A stretch of DNA of 33,290 nt from an uncultured Faecalibacterium sp. (lineage in GTDB: Bacteria; Bacillota; Clostridia; Oscillospirales; Ruminococcaceae): NCBI GenBank assembly GCA_934503275.1, contig CAKSVD010000021.1:1-33290 (forward strand), written 5' to 3'. The notes beneath the pieces were generated by a model. That model worked only from the letters and a program-made list of their open reading frames with translations. It searched no databases and was not told the DNA's origin. The position numbers and the translations under genes are program-made. Of the stretch, positions 16,872-24,945 are shown piece by piece (within the stretch, counting starts at the first letter, position 1; every line of letters begins with the position of its first letter).

Positions 16872-17972
16872 ATGGTGGAACAGGCAAACGAACTGATATT
16901 GGATATCTTGCCCCTTTCGGCACAGACGGCACGGCTGGTGCGGGTGTACGGCACAGCGCCCTGCGTGGCGCTGCCGGGCACTCTGCCCGCCCCGGAGGGT
17001 GGCAGCCTTGCCCTGACCGAGCTGGGCGACTACTGCTTCTCGGAAAAGCCCCGCAGCCTGCCTGCGGCGGATGCCCTCTGCCGCTATGTGGTAAGCGCGG
17101 ACGGCACGGCGCGGCTGACCCGGGCGTTCGGGCAGGCGGTGGAGCAAAAGCCCGCCCGCCGGTACGATTTTGACCTTGCCGCCCCGGCCGCGGACGAAGA
17201 GGAACTGCACCCGGTGTGCGGCAGCTTTCTGGAGGAAGTCACGCTGCCGGACAGCGTACAGGTCATCGGCAGCTGCGCCTTTTACAACTGCCGCAGTCTG
17301 CGCCTGCTCACGGTGGGCAGCGGGGGACTGACCGTGGGCAGTGATGTGTTTTTGAACTGCTTTGCGCTGGAGACCCTGCGGATGCAGGCCGCACCGGAGC
17401 AGCCCACCGGGCTGTTTGCACTGGTGAACAATATCACCGAGGCGGTGCAGGCGCAGTTCTGGCCCACCGATGCCCCCGCGCCGCTGGCGGCGCTGTGGTA
17501 CCCCGCCTACTGGGAGGACATCGAGGAGACCCCCGCCCACATCCTGCTGCACACCTTTTCCGGGCAGGGATACCATTACAGACAGTGTTTTCTCGACAAT
17601 AAATTCCTCCCCGCAGAATATGACGCCATCTTCCCACAGGGGCACGACGCCGATGACGCCGCCATTATGGCCATGCTCTGCTTTGCCCGTCTGCGGTATC
17701 CGTGGCAGCTGACCGAGGCCGCCGCCGGGCACTACCGGGCGTTTCTGGCAGCCAACACCGACCGGGTGTTTGCCCGCCTTTTAAAGGCGCAGGACACCGA
17801 CAGTATCCGCGCCCTGCTGGCGCTGGACGTGCTGGATAAAGCCGCTTTTGCGTCCGCCGCCGCCCTTGCCGCCAAGGCAGAGAACGCCGCCGCTGCCGCC
17901 CTGCTGGCAGACGCAGAGCACAAAAAATATGCTCCCCAGCCCAAAAAGCAGCGGTACGATTTTGATTTTTGA
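16872..17972 (+). CDS. Leucine-rich-repeat (BspA-like) protein of MoxR-VWA operon
   Basis: A 366-residue protein with no signal peptide. The centre (about 115-180) has the LRR_5/BspA pattern: FLEEVTLPDSVQVIGSCAFYNCRSLRLLTV, then GSDVFLNCFALETLRM, repeating the form LPxSVxxIGxxAFxNCxxLxxLxV. The last 150 residues are alpha-helical and Ala-rich, and the end QPKKQRYDFDF nearly repeats an internal ARRYDFDL. The ATG at 16872 is preferred because GAGG lies 7 bp upstream; an ATG nine codons earlier has no ribosome site. Stop and the next gene's ribosome site overlap, so it is the first gene of an operon with the VWA and MoxR genes. BspA-like repeats are usually on secreted proteins, so a cytoplasmic one beside an AAA-VWA pair is unusual. 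It may be a substrate or adaptor. Confidence 0.75.
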   Translation: MVEQANELILDILPLSAQTARLVRVYGTAPCVALPGTLPAPEGGSLALTELGDYCFSEKPRSLPAADALCRYVVSADGTARLTRAFGQAVEQKPARRYDFDLAAPAADEEELHPVCGSFLEEVTLPDSVQVIGSCAFYNCRSLRLLTVGSGGLTVGSDVFLNCFALETLRMQAAPEQPTGLFALVNNITEAVQAQFWPTDAPAPLAALWYPAYWEDIEETPAHILLHTFSGQGYHYRQCFLDNKFLPAEYDAIFPQGHDADDAAIMAMLCFARLRYPWQLTEAAAGHYRAFLAANTDRVFARLLKAQDTDSIRALLALDVLDKAAFASAAALAAKAENAAAAALLADAEHKKYAPQPKKQRYDFDF

Positions 17973-17986
17973 GAGGTGACCACACG

Positions 17987-19417
17987 TTGCCAAAGGAAAA
18001 ATTTTTCGACCCCCGCAAGCCCTTCCAGTCCCAGCGGCCGGAGACCCACGAGGAGTGGCAGGCGCGCATGGGCGGCGAGGTGCTGGCGGTGGTGCGCAGC
18101 GGGTTGTATCTGGACTTCCGGTTTCTGGATATGGCGCTCAGCGCCCTGACCCCCGCCCCGGACGAGCGCTGCCGGGTGCTGGCTACGGACGGACAGACCC
18201 TGTATTACCAGCCGCAGCGCCTGCTGCAGCTTTATCAGGAGAACCCGAAATATCTCAACCGGTTGTATCTGCACACCGTCTTTCACTGCATATTCCGGCA
18301 TTTGTGGCTGAAGGGCCGCCGGGAACCGCAGCTGTGGAGCCTTGCGTGCGATATCGCGGTGGAAAGCGTCATCGACAGCTTACAGCGCAAAAGCGTGATG
18401 CGCCCGCTGACCTATGTGCGGCAGAACGCCTACCGGCAGATCACCGCTGAGGAAAAGGTTGTGGCAGCAGCGCCGGTGTACCGCTGGCTCACCCGGCAGA
18501 CGCCCGGCGTGCTGCGGCAGCTGGAGCGGGAATTTGTCACCGACGACCACCGCCTGTGGCCGAAGGATGCCCCGGAGCAGCCCCAGCAGATGCCCACCCC
18601 TTTGCCGCAGAAAACGTGGCAGAAGATCGGGGAGCGGATGCAGACCGAGCTGGACCTGCGGGACAAGGAAGCAGGCGAGGGTGCCGATGCGCTGAAGCAG
18701 CAGGTGAAAGCCGCCAACCGCAGCCGCCGCAGCTACAAGGACTTTCTGCGCCGGTTCTGCGTCCTGCGCGAGGAGGTAAAGCTGGATCCGGACGAGTTCG
18801 ACCTGAACTTTTACACCTATGGCCTTTCGGTGTACGGCAACCTGCCCCTGATCGAGCCGCTGGAAAGCCGGGAGAGCAAAAAGATCGAGGAACTGGCGCT
18901 GGTCATCGACACCAGCTACTCCACCTCCGGCGAACTGGTGCGCGCCTTTCTGGCCGAGACCTACACCCTGCTCAAAGGGCGGGAGAACTTTTTCCACCGC
19001 ATGAATTTGCACCTCATTCAGGCCGACAACGCCGTGCGGCAGGATATCCTCATCCGCAACGAGGATGAACTCATCCATGCCATGAACCACTTTGAACTGC
19101 GGGGCGGCGGCGGAACGGACTTCCGCCCGGCCTTTGCATATGTGGACCAGCTTTGCGCCGAAAAGAAGTTTTCGAACCTGCGCGGCCTGCTGTACTTCAC
19201 CGATGGCATGGGCACCTACCCGGCGCGGCGTCCCGGCTACGATACCGCCTTCCTGTTTTTGGGGGAGCGGTTCGATGACGCCAACGTGCCGCCGTGGGCG
19301 ATGAAGGTGGTACTGGACGAAGAAGAATTTACCGGTGCGGCAGCCCGCCCGGCCAGCGCCCTTGCGGACGCTCTGGCCGAAGAGGATGACCTGTACCGCG
19401 AGTTGAACAACTCCTGA
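17987..19417 (+). CDS. VWA-domain protein with DUF2201-like N-terminal part
   Basis: A 476-residue protein. The N-terminal half resembles the DUF2201 putative metallopeptidase region, with HTVFHCIFRHLW (about 95-106), a His-rich helix with H-x3-H-x4-H spacing; a catalytic Glu is not present. The C-terminal part (about 300-430) is a VWA-like fold: ELALVIDTSYSTS supplies the DxSxS metal-ion-dependent adhesion site, and GGGGTDFRPAFAYV supplies the conserved Thr and Asp. VWA proteins next to MoxR ATPases form chaperone or metal-insertion pairs (for example RavA-ViaA). The start is TTG at 17987, with GAGAGGTGA 8 bp upstream; an earlier TTG at 17969 lies before the ribosome site. It is followed 17 bp later by the ATPase gene. 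Confidence 0.85.
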   Translation: MPKEKFFDPRKPFQSQRPETHEEWQARMGGEVLAVVRSGLYLDFRFLDMALSALTPAPDERCRVLATDGQTLYYQPQRLLQLYQENPKYLNRLYLHTVFHCIFRHLWLKGRREPQLWSLACDIAVESVIDSLQRKSVMRPLTYVRQNAYRQITAEEKVVAAAPVYRWLTRQTPGVLRQLEREFVTDDHRLWPKDAPEQPQQMPTPLPQKTWQKIGERMQTELDLRDKEAGEGADALKQQVKAANRSRRSYKDFLRRFCVLREEVKLDPDEFDLNFYTYGLSVYGNLPLIEPLESRESKKIEELALVIDTSYSTSGELVRAFLAETYTLLKGRENFFHRMNLHLIQADNAVRQDILIRNEDELIHAMNHFELRGGGGTDFRPAFAYVDQLCAEKKFSNLRGLLYFTDGMGTYPARRPGYDTAFLFLGERFDDANVPPWAMKVVLDEEEFTGAAARPASALADALAEEDDLYRELNNS

Positions 19418-19434
19418 CAAGAGGGGAAAATATT

Positions 19435-20973
19435 ATGAATATCAAACGTGCCAAGGAAGAGATCGAGCATACCGTAAAAGCCTACCTTGCCAAGGATGCG
19501 CTGGGCGAATACGCCATTCCCGCCATCCGGCAGCGTCCCATCCTGCTGATGGGACCTCCGGGCATTGGCAAAACGCAGGTGATGGAGCAGGTGGCCCGGG
19601 AGTGTGGGGTGGCGCTGGTGGCCTACACCATCACCCACCACACCCGCCAGAGCGCCGTGGGTCTGCCCTTTATCCGGCAGCGCCACTACGGCGATAAGGA
19701 TGTATCCGTGACCGAATACACCATGAGCGAGATCATTGCCAGCATCTACGCCAAAATGGAGGCCACCGGCCTTTCGGAGGGTATTCTGTTCATCGACGAG
19801 ATCAACTGCGTGTCCGAGACGCTGGCGCCCACCATGCTGCAATTTTTGCAGTGCAAGACCTTTGGCAATCAGGCCGTGCCTGCGGGCTGGGTCATCGTGG
19901 CGGCAGGCAACCCGCCGGAGTACAACAAGTCCGTCCGGGATTTTGACATCGTCACCCTTGACCGCGTGCGCCGCATGGATATCGAGCCCGACCTGCCGGT
20001 GTGGAAGGACTACGCCCGCGCCGCCCATATCCACAGTGCCATCCTGAGTTATCTGGAACTGCATCCCCAGAACTTCTACCAGATCAACGCGGACGTGGAT
20101 GGCACCCAGTTCGTCACCGCCCGCGGCTGGGAGGATCTTTCCAACCTGCTGGATACCTACGAGGCACTGGGCTTGCAGGCAGACGAGGAACTGATCCGGG
20201 AGTATATCCAGCACCCGAAGATCGCCGAGGACTTCTCGGCTTATCTGGATCTGTACTACAAGTACCGGGATGACTACGGCGTGGAGGAGATCCTTGCCGG
20301 GCAGGCAAAGCCCGCCGTGTTCGCACGGCTGCTGCAGGCCCCCTTTGACGAGCGGCTCAGCCTTGTCAGCCTGCTGCTGGCGGGGCTGGACACCCGCTTT
20401 ACCGCCTCTTTGCAGGCAGACGCTGTGGCCGATGCCTGCTATGCCTTTTTGCGGGAGACCAAAAAGGCGCTGGCTACCCTGCCGGAGGATATCCCGGACG
20501 GCTCTGCAGAGCTGTTCAGCCAGCAGATCAAGGACTACGAGACTGAGACCCAACAAAAGCGCGACGCCGGTCTGCTGGGCAAGGCAGAACTGACCAACCG
20601 CCTGCAGGTGCAGGCGGCGCTGCACCAGTGGGAGGGCGAGCTGCGCCGTGCCAACGCCGCCGGTACGCAGGAAGCCTTTGACCTGCTGCGCGGTCAGTTC
20701 CGTGCGCTGGCAGACCAGCGCGAAGCCACCCAAAAGACTGTCGCCGCTGCGCTGGAGGCTGCTTTCGACTTTATGGAGCAGGCCTTTGCGGAAAGTCAGG
20801 AGATGGTGGTGTTCGTCACCGAACTCACGGTGAACCCCGCCTCCCACCAGTTCCTCACCGAGAACGGCTGCGAGCGGTATTTCAAGTACAACAAGGATCT
20901 GCTGCTGGATCACCGCAAGGCCGCTTTGCAGCAGGAACTTGCCGCCGAGCAGCGCCGCCACGGCGGGATGTAA
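19435..20973 (+). CDS. MoxR-type AAA ATPase
   Basis: A 512-residue ATPase. Walker A is GPPGIGKT (40-47), Walker B is ILFIDEIN with D121/E122, and sensor 1 lies in VIVAAGNPPEYN (about 153-164). Further typical MoxR text is FDIVTLDRVRRMDIEPD. The rest of the protein (about 260-512) is a long helical extension, Ala/Glu/Gln-rich with coiled-coil character, beyond the usual 300-350 residues of MoxR. MoxR ATPases remodel partner proteins through a VWA co-protein, here the gene directly upstream. GAGGGGAAAA precedes the ATG. The last gene of the operon, followed by a strong terminator. Confidence 0.92.
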   Translation: MNIKRAKEEIEHTVKAYLAKDALGEYAIPAIRQRPILLMGPPGIGKTQVMEQVARECGVALVAYTITHHTRQSAVGLPFIRQRHYGDKDVSVTEYTMSEIIASIYAKMEATGLSEGILFIDEINCVSETLAPTMLQFLQCKTFGNQAVPAGWVIVAAGNPPEYNKSVRDFDIVTLDRVRRMDIEPDLPVWKDYARAAHIHSAILSYLELHPQNFYQINADVDGTQFVTARGWEDLSNLLDTYEALGLQADEELIREYIQHPKIAEDFSAYLDLYYKYRDDYGVEEILAGQAKPAVFARLLQAPFDERLSLVSLLLAGLDTRFTASLQADAVADACYAFLRETKKALATLPEDIPDGSAELFSQQIKDYETETQQKRDAGLLGKAELTNRLQVQAALHQWEGELRRANAAGTQEAFDLLRGQFRALADQREATQKTVAAALEAAFDFMEQAFAESQEMVVFVTELTVNPASHQFLTENGCERYFKYNKDLLLDHRKAALQQELAAEQRRHGGM

Positions 20974-20999
20974 GGCGCGGAAAACGGATCTATAACTTT

Positions 21000-21042
21000 G
21001 GGATACCGGAGCGTCTGCGGACGCTCCGGTATCCCTTTTCTC
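21000..21042 (+). terminator. Intrinsic terminator of the LRR-VWA-MoxR operon
   Basis: A perfect 14-bp stem GGGATACCGGAGCG / CGCTCCGGTATCCC with loop TCTGCGGA (cUGCGg apex) is followed by TTTTCTC. Its stem shares GGAGCG/CGCTCC with the hairpins at 26387 and 28487. Confidence 0.93.
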
Positions 21043-21056
21043 ATAAGTGGGGATGC

Positions 21057-21092
21057 AAAAAAGGACACCGCTTTGTGCGGTGTCCTCTTTTT
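21057..21092. terminator. Bidirectional terminator between moxR and iscU
   Basis: A 9-bp stem GGACACCGC / GCGGTGTCC with loop TTTGT is flanked by AAAAAA and TCTTTTTT, so it can stop transcription on both strands. It is the terminator of the minus-strand isc genes. Confidence 0.9.
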
Positions 21093-21112
21093 TGCTTATG
21101 ATACTGTCCGGA

Positions 21113-21556
21113 TCAGTGGCCGCAGCTCTCACAGTGCTCACAGTCCTCTTCCAGCTTGCCCACGATGGGCTCCGGGTCGATACCCTGACGGCGGTAGTAG
21201 TCGGACAGGGCAGCCTTGACGGCCTGCTCGGCCAGAACAGAGCAGTGCACCTTGACCGGGGGCAGACCCTCCAGAGCCTCCACAACGGCCTTGTTGGTCA
21301 GCTTCAGCGCCTCGTCCACGGTCTTGCCCTTGATCAGGTCGGTGGCCATGCTGCTGGTGGCAATGGCTGCGCCGCAGCCAAAGGTGAGGAACTTGACGTC
21401 CACGATCACATTGTTCTCGATCTTCAGGTACATCCGCATGATGTCGCCGCACTTGGGGTTGCCCACTTCACCCACGCCGTTTGCGTCGGGCAACTCACCT
21501 ACGTTGTGCGGATTTGCGAAATGCTCCATGACCTTGGCACTATACATACTTGCCAT
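21113..21556 (-). CDS. iscU: Iron-sulfur cluster scaffold IscU/NifU-N
   Basis: A 147-residue scaffold on which [2Fe-2S] and [4Fe-4S] clusters are built from IscS-derived sulfur. The three cluster-binding Cys are C36 (NPKCGD, with D38), C61 (TFGCGAA) and C105 (VHCSVLAE). The C-terminal tail ends CEHCESCGH, an extra Cys/His-rich tail seen in clostridial IscU proteins. The ATG at 21556 has GGGAGAG 8 bp upstream; an in-frame extension upstream overlaps iscS and lacks support. It starts 2 bp after the iscS stop, so it is translated with iscS. Confidence 0.95.
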   Translation of the reverse strand: MASMYSAKVMEHFANPHNVGELPDANGVGEVGNPKCGDIMRMYLKIENNVIVDVKFLTFGCGAAIATSSMATDLIKGKTVDEALKLTNKAVVEALEGLPPVKVHCSVLAEQAVKAALSDYYRRQGIDPEPIVGKLEEDCEHCESCGH

Positions 21557-21558
21557 AA

Positions 21559-22776
21559 TTACTGCTCTCCCTTCAGGCTGAACTGGCGGGCCTTGTTCTG
21601 ACCCTGCAGCCACATACAACTCATAGCGCGGCGGCGGGGGATGACCTCCTCCAGCACGTCACACAGATATTTTGCTTCTTCCATGGTATTCTGCGGGCCA
21701 AAGGTGAACCGCATGGAACCGTGACCGATCTCCTCAGGCACGCCGATGCTCAGCAGCACATGGCTGGGGTCCAGACTGTCGGAGTTGCAGGCAGAGCCGG
21801 TGGAGGCGCAGATGCCGTGCATATCCAGATCCAGCAGGATGGTCTCGCCCTCCAGACCCGGGAAGCTGATGTTCACATTGTTGGGCAGACGGGGTGCGCG
21901 GCCGCCGTTCAGGCGGGCTTCCGGGATGTTCTTGAGGATGCGGTCGATGACGTAATCGCGCAGCTCGCTCTCGTGGGCCATGCGCTCATCCAGATGCGCC
22001 GTGGCGATCTCCAGTGCCTTGCCCATGGCAGCAATGCCGGCCACGTTCTCGGTGCCTGCACGGTGGCGGGCCTCCTGACTGCCGCCATCGATCAGGTTCT
22101 GGGGCCATACGCCCTTACGGCAGTACAGTGCACCCATGCCCTTGGGGCCATTGAACTTGTGGGCGCTCATGGACAGCATATCCACGCCCAACTCCTTCAC
22201 GTCCACGGGGATGGCACCCACAGCCTGCACGGCATCGGTGTGCATCCACACGCCGTGCTTGTGGGCGACCTCGGCAATCTCCTTGATGGGCTGGATGGTA
22301 CCGATCTCGTTGTTGGCCATCATGATGCTGACCAGTGCAGTGTCGGGACGGATAGCAGCCTCCACGTCCTCGGGGCGGATATAGCCCTCGGCGGTGGGCT
22401 TGATATAGGTCACCTCAAAGCCCATGCGCTCCAGTGCAGCCATGCTGTGCATGATGGCATGGTGCTCAAAAGCGCTGGTGATGAGGTGCTTTTTGTTCTG
22501 GCGTGCCTTGGTAAAGGCAGTGCCCTTCACCGCCCAGTTGTCGGCCTCGGAGCCGCAGCTGGTAAAGAAGAGCTCAGCCGGACTTGCATTGATGGCCTTT
22601 GCCACCTGCGCACGGCCGGTGTCCACAAATTCCTTTGCCTCATAGCCGATGCTGTAATGGCTGCTGGGGTTGCCGCAGGCACCGCTCAGGGCTTTGACCA
22701 TCATTTCCAGTGCCTCGGGAGCACAGGGAGTGGTGGCAGCATTATCCAGATAAACCACTTTTTCCATGTTTTCCAT
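21559..22776 (-). CDS. iscS: Cysteine desulfurase IscS/NifS
   Basis: A 405-residue pyridoxal-phosphate enzyme that removes sulfur from cysteine to supply IscU. VVYLDNAATTP is the N-terminal signature. The PLP Lys lies in MSAHKFNGPKGMG and the sulfur-accepting Cys in GICASTGSACNSD. EARHRAGTENVAGIAAMG is the conserved substrate-binding block. AAAGGATC lies 7 bp before the ATG at 22776; an ATG three codons in is a possible alternative. It is first in an operon with iscU and has a strong promoter upstream. Confidence 0.96.
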   Translation of the reverse strand: MENMEKVVYLDNAATTPCAPEALEMMVKALSGACGNPSSHYSIGYEAKEFVDTGRAQVAKAINASPAELFFTSCGSEADNWAVKGTAFTKARQNKKHLITSAFEHHAIMHSMAALERMGFEVTYIKPTAEGYIRPEDVEAAIRPDTALVSIMMANNEIGTIQPIKEIAEVAHKHGVWMHTDAVQAVGAIPVDVKELGVDMLSMSAHKFNGPKGMGALYCRKGVWPQNLIDGGSQEARHRAGTENVAGIAAMGKALEIATAHLDERMAHESELRDYVIDRILKNIPEARLNGGRAPRLPNNVNISFPGLEGETILLDLDMHGICASTGSACNSDSLDPSHVLLSIGVPEEIGHGSMRFTFGPQNTMEEAKYLCDVLEEVIPRRRAMSCMWLQGQNKARQFSLKGEQ

Positions 22777-22856
22777 AGGAATGATCCTTTCTTATTGAAC
22801 GCGTCTGCAGGAGCCTTGAATGCCCTGTGCAGATGCGGAATCCTTTCAACGGATAA

Positions 22857-22886
22857 GTTATACCATATCATTCCCTAGTATGTCAA
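22857..22886 (-). promoter_or_regulatory. Promoter of iscS-iscU
   Basis: On the minus strand TTGACA (22881-22886), 18 bp, TATAAC (22857-22862). The spacer and flanks contain an imperfect ATAC...GTAT symmetry that could be an Rrf2/IscR operator, but the match to known IscR sites is poor. Confidence 0.75.
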
Positions 22887-22909
22887 TATGAATACTGGAT
22901 TTTCGTGAT

Positions 22910-23350
22910 TCAGTCACCTTTTTTGCCCTTTCCGGTCAGTTTGCCCAGCGCTACCTTCCACTTGGGGTAGCCCCAGCGCTTATCCTCGGCAAAGTCGTCT
23001 GCCAGCTTCCACGGGAAGATGCCGCCGTCAAAGTACAGGTTTCCGGCTTCGTCCACCCGGTCCAGCTTTTTGGGCAGATAGCTTTCGTCGTAGTAGCTTT
23101 TGCGGCGGTCCGGCAGCACCCAGTGCAGCGTGCCGTCCTCATCCATGCCGGACGCCCACACGCCGAACACAAAGGTGGCAGCTTCGCCGTAGCAGTGCTG
23201 CTCAAAGCGGATGGCGCCATCGTAGTAGAACTTGATGACCTCCAGCGTGCCGGATTCCTTTTTGCCGTCCCGACCTAAAGTAGGGCGGTAATCCTGCTGG
23301 TAACGGCAGCCGCAGTGGCTGCCCGCGAACTCTTTTGCATGGAACGACAT
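22910..23350 (-). CDS. Conserved-looking hypothetical protein near isc genes
   Basis: A 146-residue soluble protein that I do not recognise. It begins MSFHAKEFAGSHCGCRYQQDYRP, with a Cys-x-Cys near residue 13. A beta-rich centre follows (FYYDGAIRFEQHCYGEAATFVFGVWASG), then aromatic-rich YFDGGIFPWKLADDF and a lysine-rich C-terminus. There is no signal peptide or membrane helix. The ATG at 23350 is chosen because AAAGGAAA precedes it and the longer frame begins inside the promoter. It lies between the rhodanese gene and iscS on the same strand, which hints at a sulfur or iron link, but it has its own promoter-like region. Confidence 0.7.
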   Translation of the reverse strand: MSFHAKEFAGSHCGCRYQQDYRPTLGRDGKKESGTLEVIKFYYDGAIRFEQHCYGEAATFVFGVWASGMDEDGTLHWVLPDRRKSYYDESYLPKKLDRVDEAGNLYFDGGIFPWKLADDFAEDKRWGYPKWKVALGKLTGKGKKGD

Positions 23351-23391
23351 GGCATGGTTTCCTTTCTGGTATGGGTTTGTGCTTCTTATAA

Positions 23392-23419
23392 AGTATATAA
23401 CCTTAAAAATGCCCCTCAA
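23392..23419 (-). promoter_or_regulatory. Possible promoter of the 22910-23350 gene
   Basis: TTGAGG (23414-23419), 16 bp, TATACT (23392-23397) on the minus strand. The -35 lies within the end of the rhodanese gene. Confidence 0.5.
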
Positions 23420-23726
23420 AATCGCCCTCGATCTCGTAGGGCCAGCTTAAAATGCCGCCAAGGTCCCGCAGGTCGGTGTAGCCAAGGCTTTCCAGCTTCT
23501 GCACGGCGTCGGCGCTGCGGCGTCCGGTGCGGCAGTATACCAGCCACAGGGCATTTTTGTCCGGCAGCACCTCGGCGGCACGGTCGATGACCTGCCCCAG
23601 CGGCAGCAGCTTTGCCCCCGGAATGTGCCCTACGGCGTATTCGTCCGGCTCGCGCACATCCACGGCCACGGCCTTGCCGGAATCCAGCAGACGGATGGCG
23701 TCTGCGGCGGTGATCTTTTCTGTCAT
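23403..23726 (-). CDS. Single-domain rhodanese-like sulfurtransferase
   Basis: A 107-residue rhodanese domain. AVDVREPDEYAVGHIPGAKLLPLG is the conserved N-terminal block, and the active-site loop is YCRTGRRSADAV with catalytic Cys65. Such proteins carry persulfide sulfur between donors and acceptors. The ATG at 23726 is preceded by GAGGAG; a much longer open frame upstream crosses the divergent Rrf2 gene and is not real. It stands divergent to the Rrf2 regulator and upstream of the isc genes, so a role in sulfur supply is plausible. Confidence 0.92.
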   Translation of the reverse strand: MTEKITAADAIRLLDSGKAVAVDVREPDEYAVGHIPGAKLLPLGQVIDRAAEVLPDKNALWLVYCRTGRRSADAVQKLESLGYTDLRDLGGILSWPYEIEGDFEGHF

Positions 23727-23762
23727 ACTCTCACTCCTCAAAGATAGGTTCTGTTCCATCCT

Positions 23763-23791
23763 ATGATAACAGACCTTTTTTGTTTGCACAA
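23763..23791 (-). promoter_or_regulatory. Promoter of the rhodanese gene
   Basis: TTGTGC (23786-23791), 17 bp, TATCAT (23763-23768) on the minus strand, divergent from the Rrf2 promoter about 12 bp away. Confidence 0.6.
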
Positions 23792-23803
23792 GAGGTTTCT
23801 CCT

Positions 23804-23831
23804 TTGCAAAATCCGAGTAACGTGCTATACT
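23804..23831 (+). promoter_or_regulatory. Promoter of the Rrf2-family regulator
   Basis: TTGCAA (23804-23809), 16 bp, TATACT (23826-23831). It is 28 bp upstream of the ATG, so the regulator could bind here to control itself and the divergent rhodanese gene. Confidence 0.65.
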
Positions 23832-23858
23832 ATAAACTGCAACAAGGAGAGGACGACC

Positions 23859-24329
23859 ATGAAATTTTCCACCAAGAGCCGCTACGCCCTGCGCCTGATG
23901 GCAGAGTTGGCGCGCTATGCGCCGGGTACGACTGTCAGCCTGAAGGAGATCAGCGAGCGGCAGAACCTGAGCCTGAAATATCTGGAGCAGATCGTCACCC
24001 CGCTGGCGCGGGTGGGGCTGGTCAAGAGCGAGCGGGGCAGTCAGGGCGGCTACCGCCTGACAAAGGATCCTGCCGACTACACCGCCGGCGAGATCCTGCG
24101 CGCCATCGAGGGCAGCGTAGCGCCCATTCCGTGCCTTGGCAGCGTGACCAACGAGTGCCCCATGTCCGAGCAGTGCTTCACCCTGCCGTTCTGGACCGGG
24201 CTGGATGAGGTGATCAACCAGTATATCGACAGCGTTACGCTGGAGCAGCTGGCAAGCCAGCTGCCCGCGCTGGATTCCACCGCGCAGGAAAACTGCTGCG
24301 GCTGCGGCGGCGCGAAAAATGAGAAATAA
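23859..24329 (+). CDS. Rrf2-family (IscR-like) transcriptional regulator
   Basis: A 156-residue winged-helix regulator. MKFSTKSRYALRLMAELA is the Rrf2 N-terminal helix. SLKEISERQNLSLKYLEQIVTPLARVGLVKSERGSQGGYRL is the DNA-binding domain with its wing. Cluster-ligand region: C-x7-C-x5-C in PIPCLGSVTNECPMSEQC, close to IscR spacing. A further NCCGCGG at the C-terminus adds Cys residues. IscR-type proteins sense iron-sulfur status and adjust isc genes. The ATG at 23859 is preceded by AAGGAGAGGA. The neighbourhood (rhodanese, iscS, iscU) supports an IscR role, although the gene is on the opposite strand. Confidence 0.92.
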   Translation: MKFSTKSRYALRLMAELARYAPGTTVSLKEISERQNLSLKYLEQIVTPLARVGLVKSERGSQGGYRLTKDPADYTAGEILRAIEGSVAPIPCLGSVTNECPMSEQCFTLPFWTGLDEVINQYIDSVTLEQLASQLPALDSTAQENCCGCGGAKNEK

Positions 24330-24342
24330 GTAAAAATAAGGC

Positions 24343-24371
24343 TTGACATTCCCCTTTGCATCGGCTATAAT
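24343..24371 (+). promoter_or_regulatory. Promoter of tRNA-Trp
   Basis: Consensus TTGACA (24343-24348), 17 bp, TATAAT (24366-24371), 25 bp before the tRNA. Confidence 0.93.
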
Positions 24372-24396
24372 AATCAAGCATTCAGCGAATGTATAT

Positions 24397-24472
24397 AGGG
24401 GTATAGCTCAGCTGGTAGAGCAGCGGTCTCCAAAACCGCGTGCCGTGAGTTCGAAACTTACTACCCCTGCCA
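24397..24472 (+). tRNA. tRNA-Trp (CCA)
   Basis: Acceptor AGGGGTA pairs with TACCCCT, followed by G and an encoded CCA end. The anticodon stem GCGGT/ACCGC holds loop CTCCAAA with anticodon CCA. D-arm and T-arm are complete. Confidence 0.97.
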
Positions 24473-24474
24473 TG

Positions 24475-24512
24475 ACGCACAGGTTCTTCGGAACTTGTGC
24501 GTTTTGTTTTTT
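24475..24512 (+). terminator. Terminator after tRNA-Trp
   Basis: A 12-bp stem ACGCACAGGTTC / GAACTTGTGCGT (one G-U) with a cUUCGg tetraloop is followed by TTTGTTTTTT. Confidence 0.93.
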
Positions 24513-24583
24513 AAACCCTCTCAGGCGCTCCCGCGCCAGATTCCCCCTTTTGCAAAAAAATTGCTTTTTTCGCAAATTTGTGC

Positions 24584-24612
24584 TTGACAACAGGCCGACT
24601 TTCCGATATAAT
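24584..24612 (+). promoter_or_regulatory. Promoter of tRNA-Asp-tRNA-Thr
   Basis: Consensus TTGACA (24584-24589), 17 bp, TATAAT (24607-24612). Confidence 0.93.
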
Positions 24613-24658
24613 AGAGCACGTTCCCGCGGTAAGACGCCGCACGAACTTGAGCGATCAT

Positions 24659-24735
24659 GGCCCGGTAGCTCAGTTGGTTAGAGCACCAGCCTGTCACGCT
24701 GGGGGTCGTCGGTTCGAGCCCGATCCGGGTCGCCA
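24659..24735 (+). tRNA. tRNA-Asp (GTC)
   Basis: Acceptor GGCCCGG pairs with CCGGGTC (one G-U), then G and an encoded CCA. The anticodon stem CCAGC/GCTGG holds loop CTGTCAC with anticodon GTC. Transcribed with tRNA-Thr. Confidence 0.97.
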
Positions 24736-24738
24736 TTT

Positions 24739-24814
<76 letters not shown>

Positions 24815-24820
24815 AAGGCA

Positions 24821-24857
24821 AACACCTCGAAGTCTTAGGACTTCGGGGTGTTTTTTT
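24821..24857 (+). terminator. Terminator after tRNA-Thr
   Basis: A 12-bp stem AACACCTCGAAG / CTTCGGGGTGTT with loop TCTTAGGA is followed by TTTTT. Confidence 0.93.
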
Positions 24858-24945
24858 GCGCTTTTTTCAGGGCAGGGGGCTTGTTGCATCCTACTGCTTG
24901 TGAAAACCGCTCAAAATAGAACGACTTTTTCTCCCGGTACGTCAA

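Noticed and set aside
19237..21285. A 682-codon minus-strand open frame across moxR and the terminators
   Set aside because: It runs through two strong terminators and is antisense to a MoxR ATPase with intact motifs.
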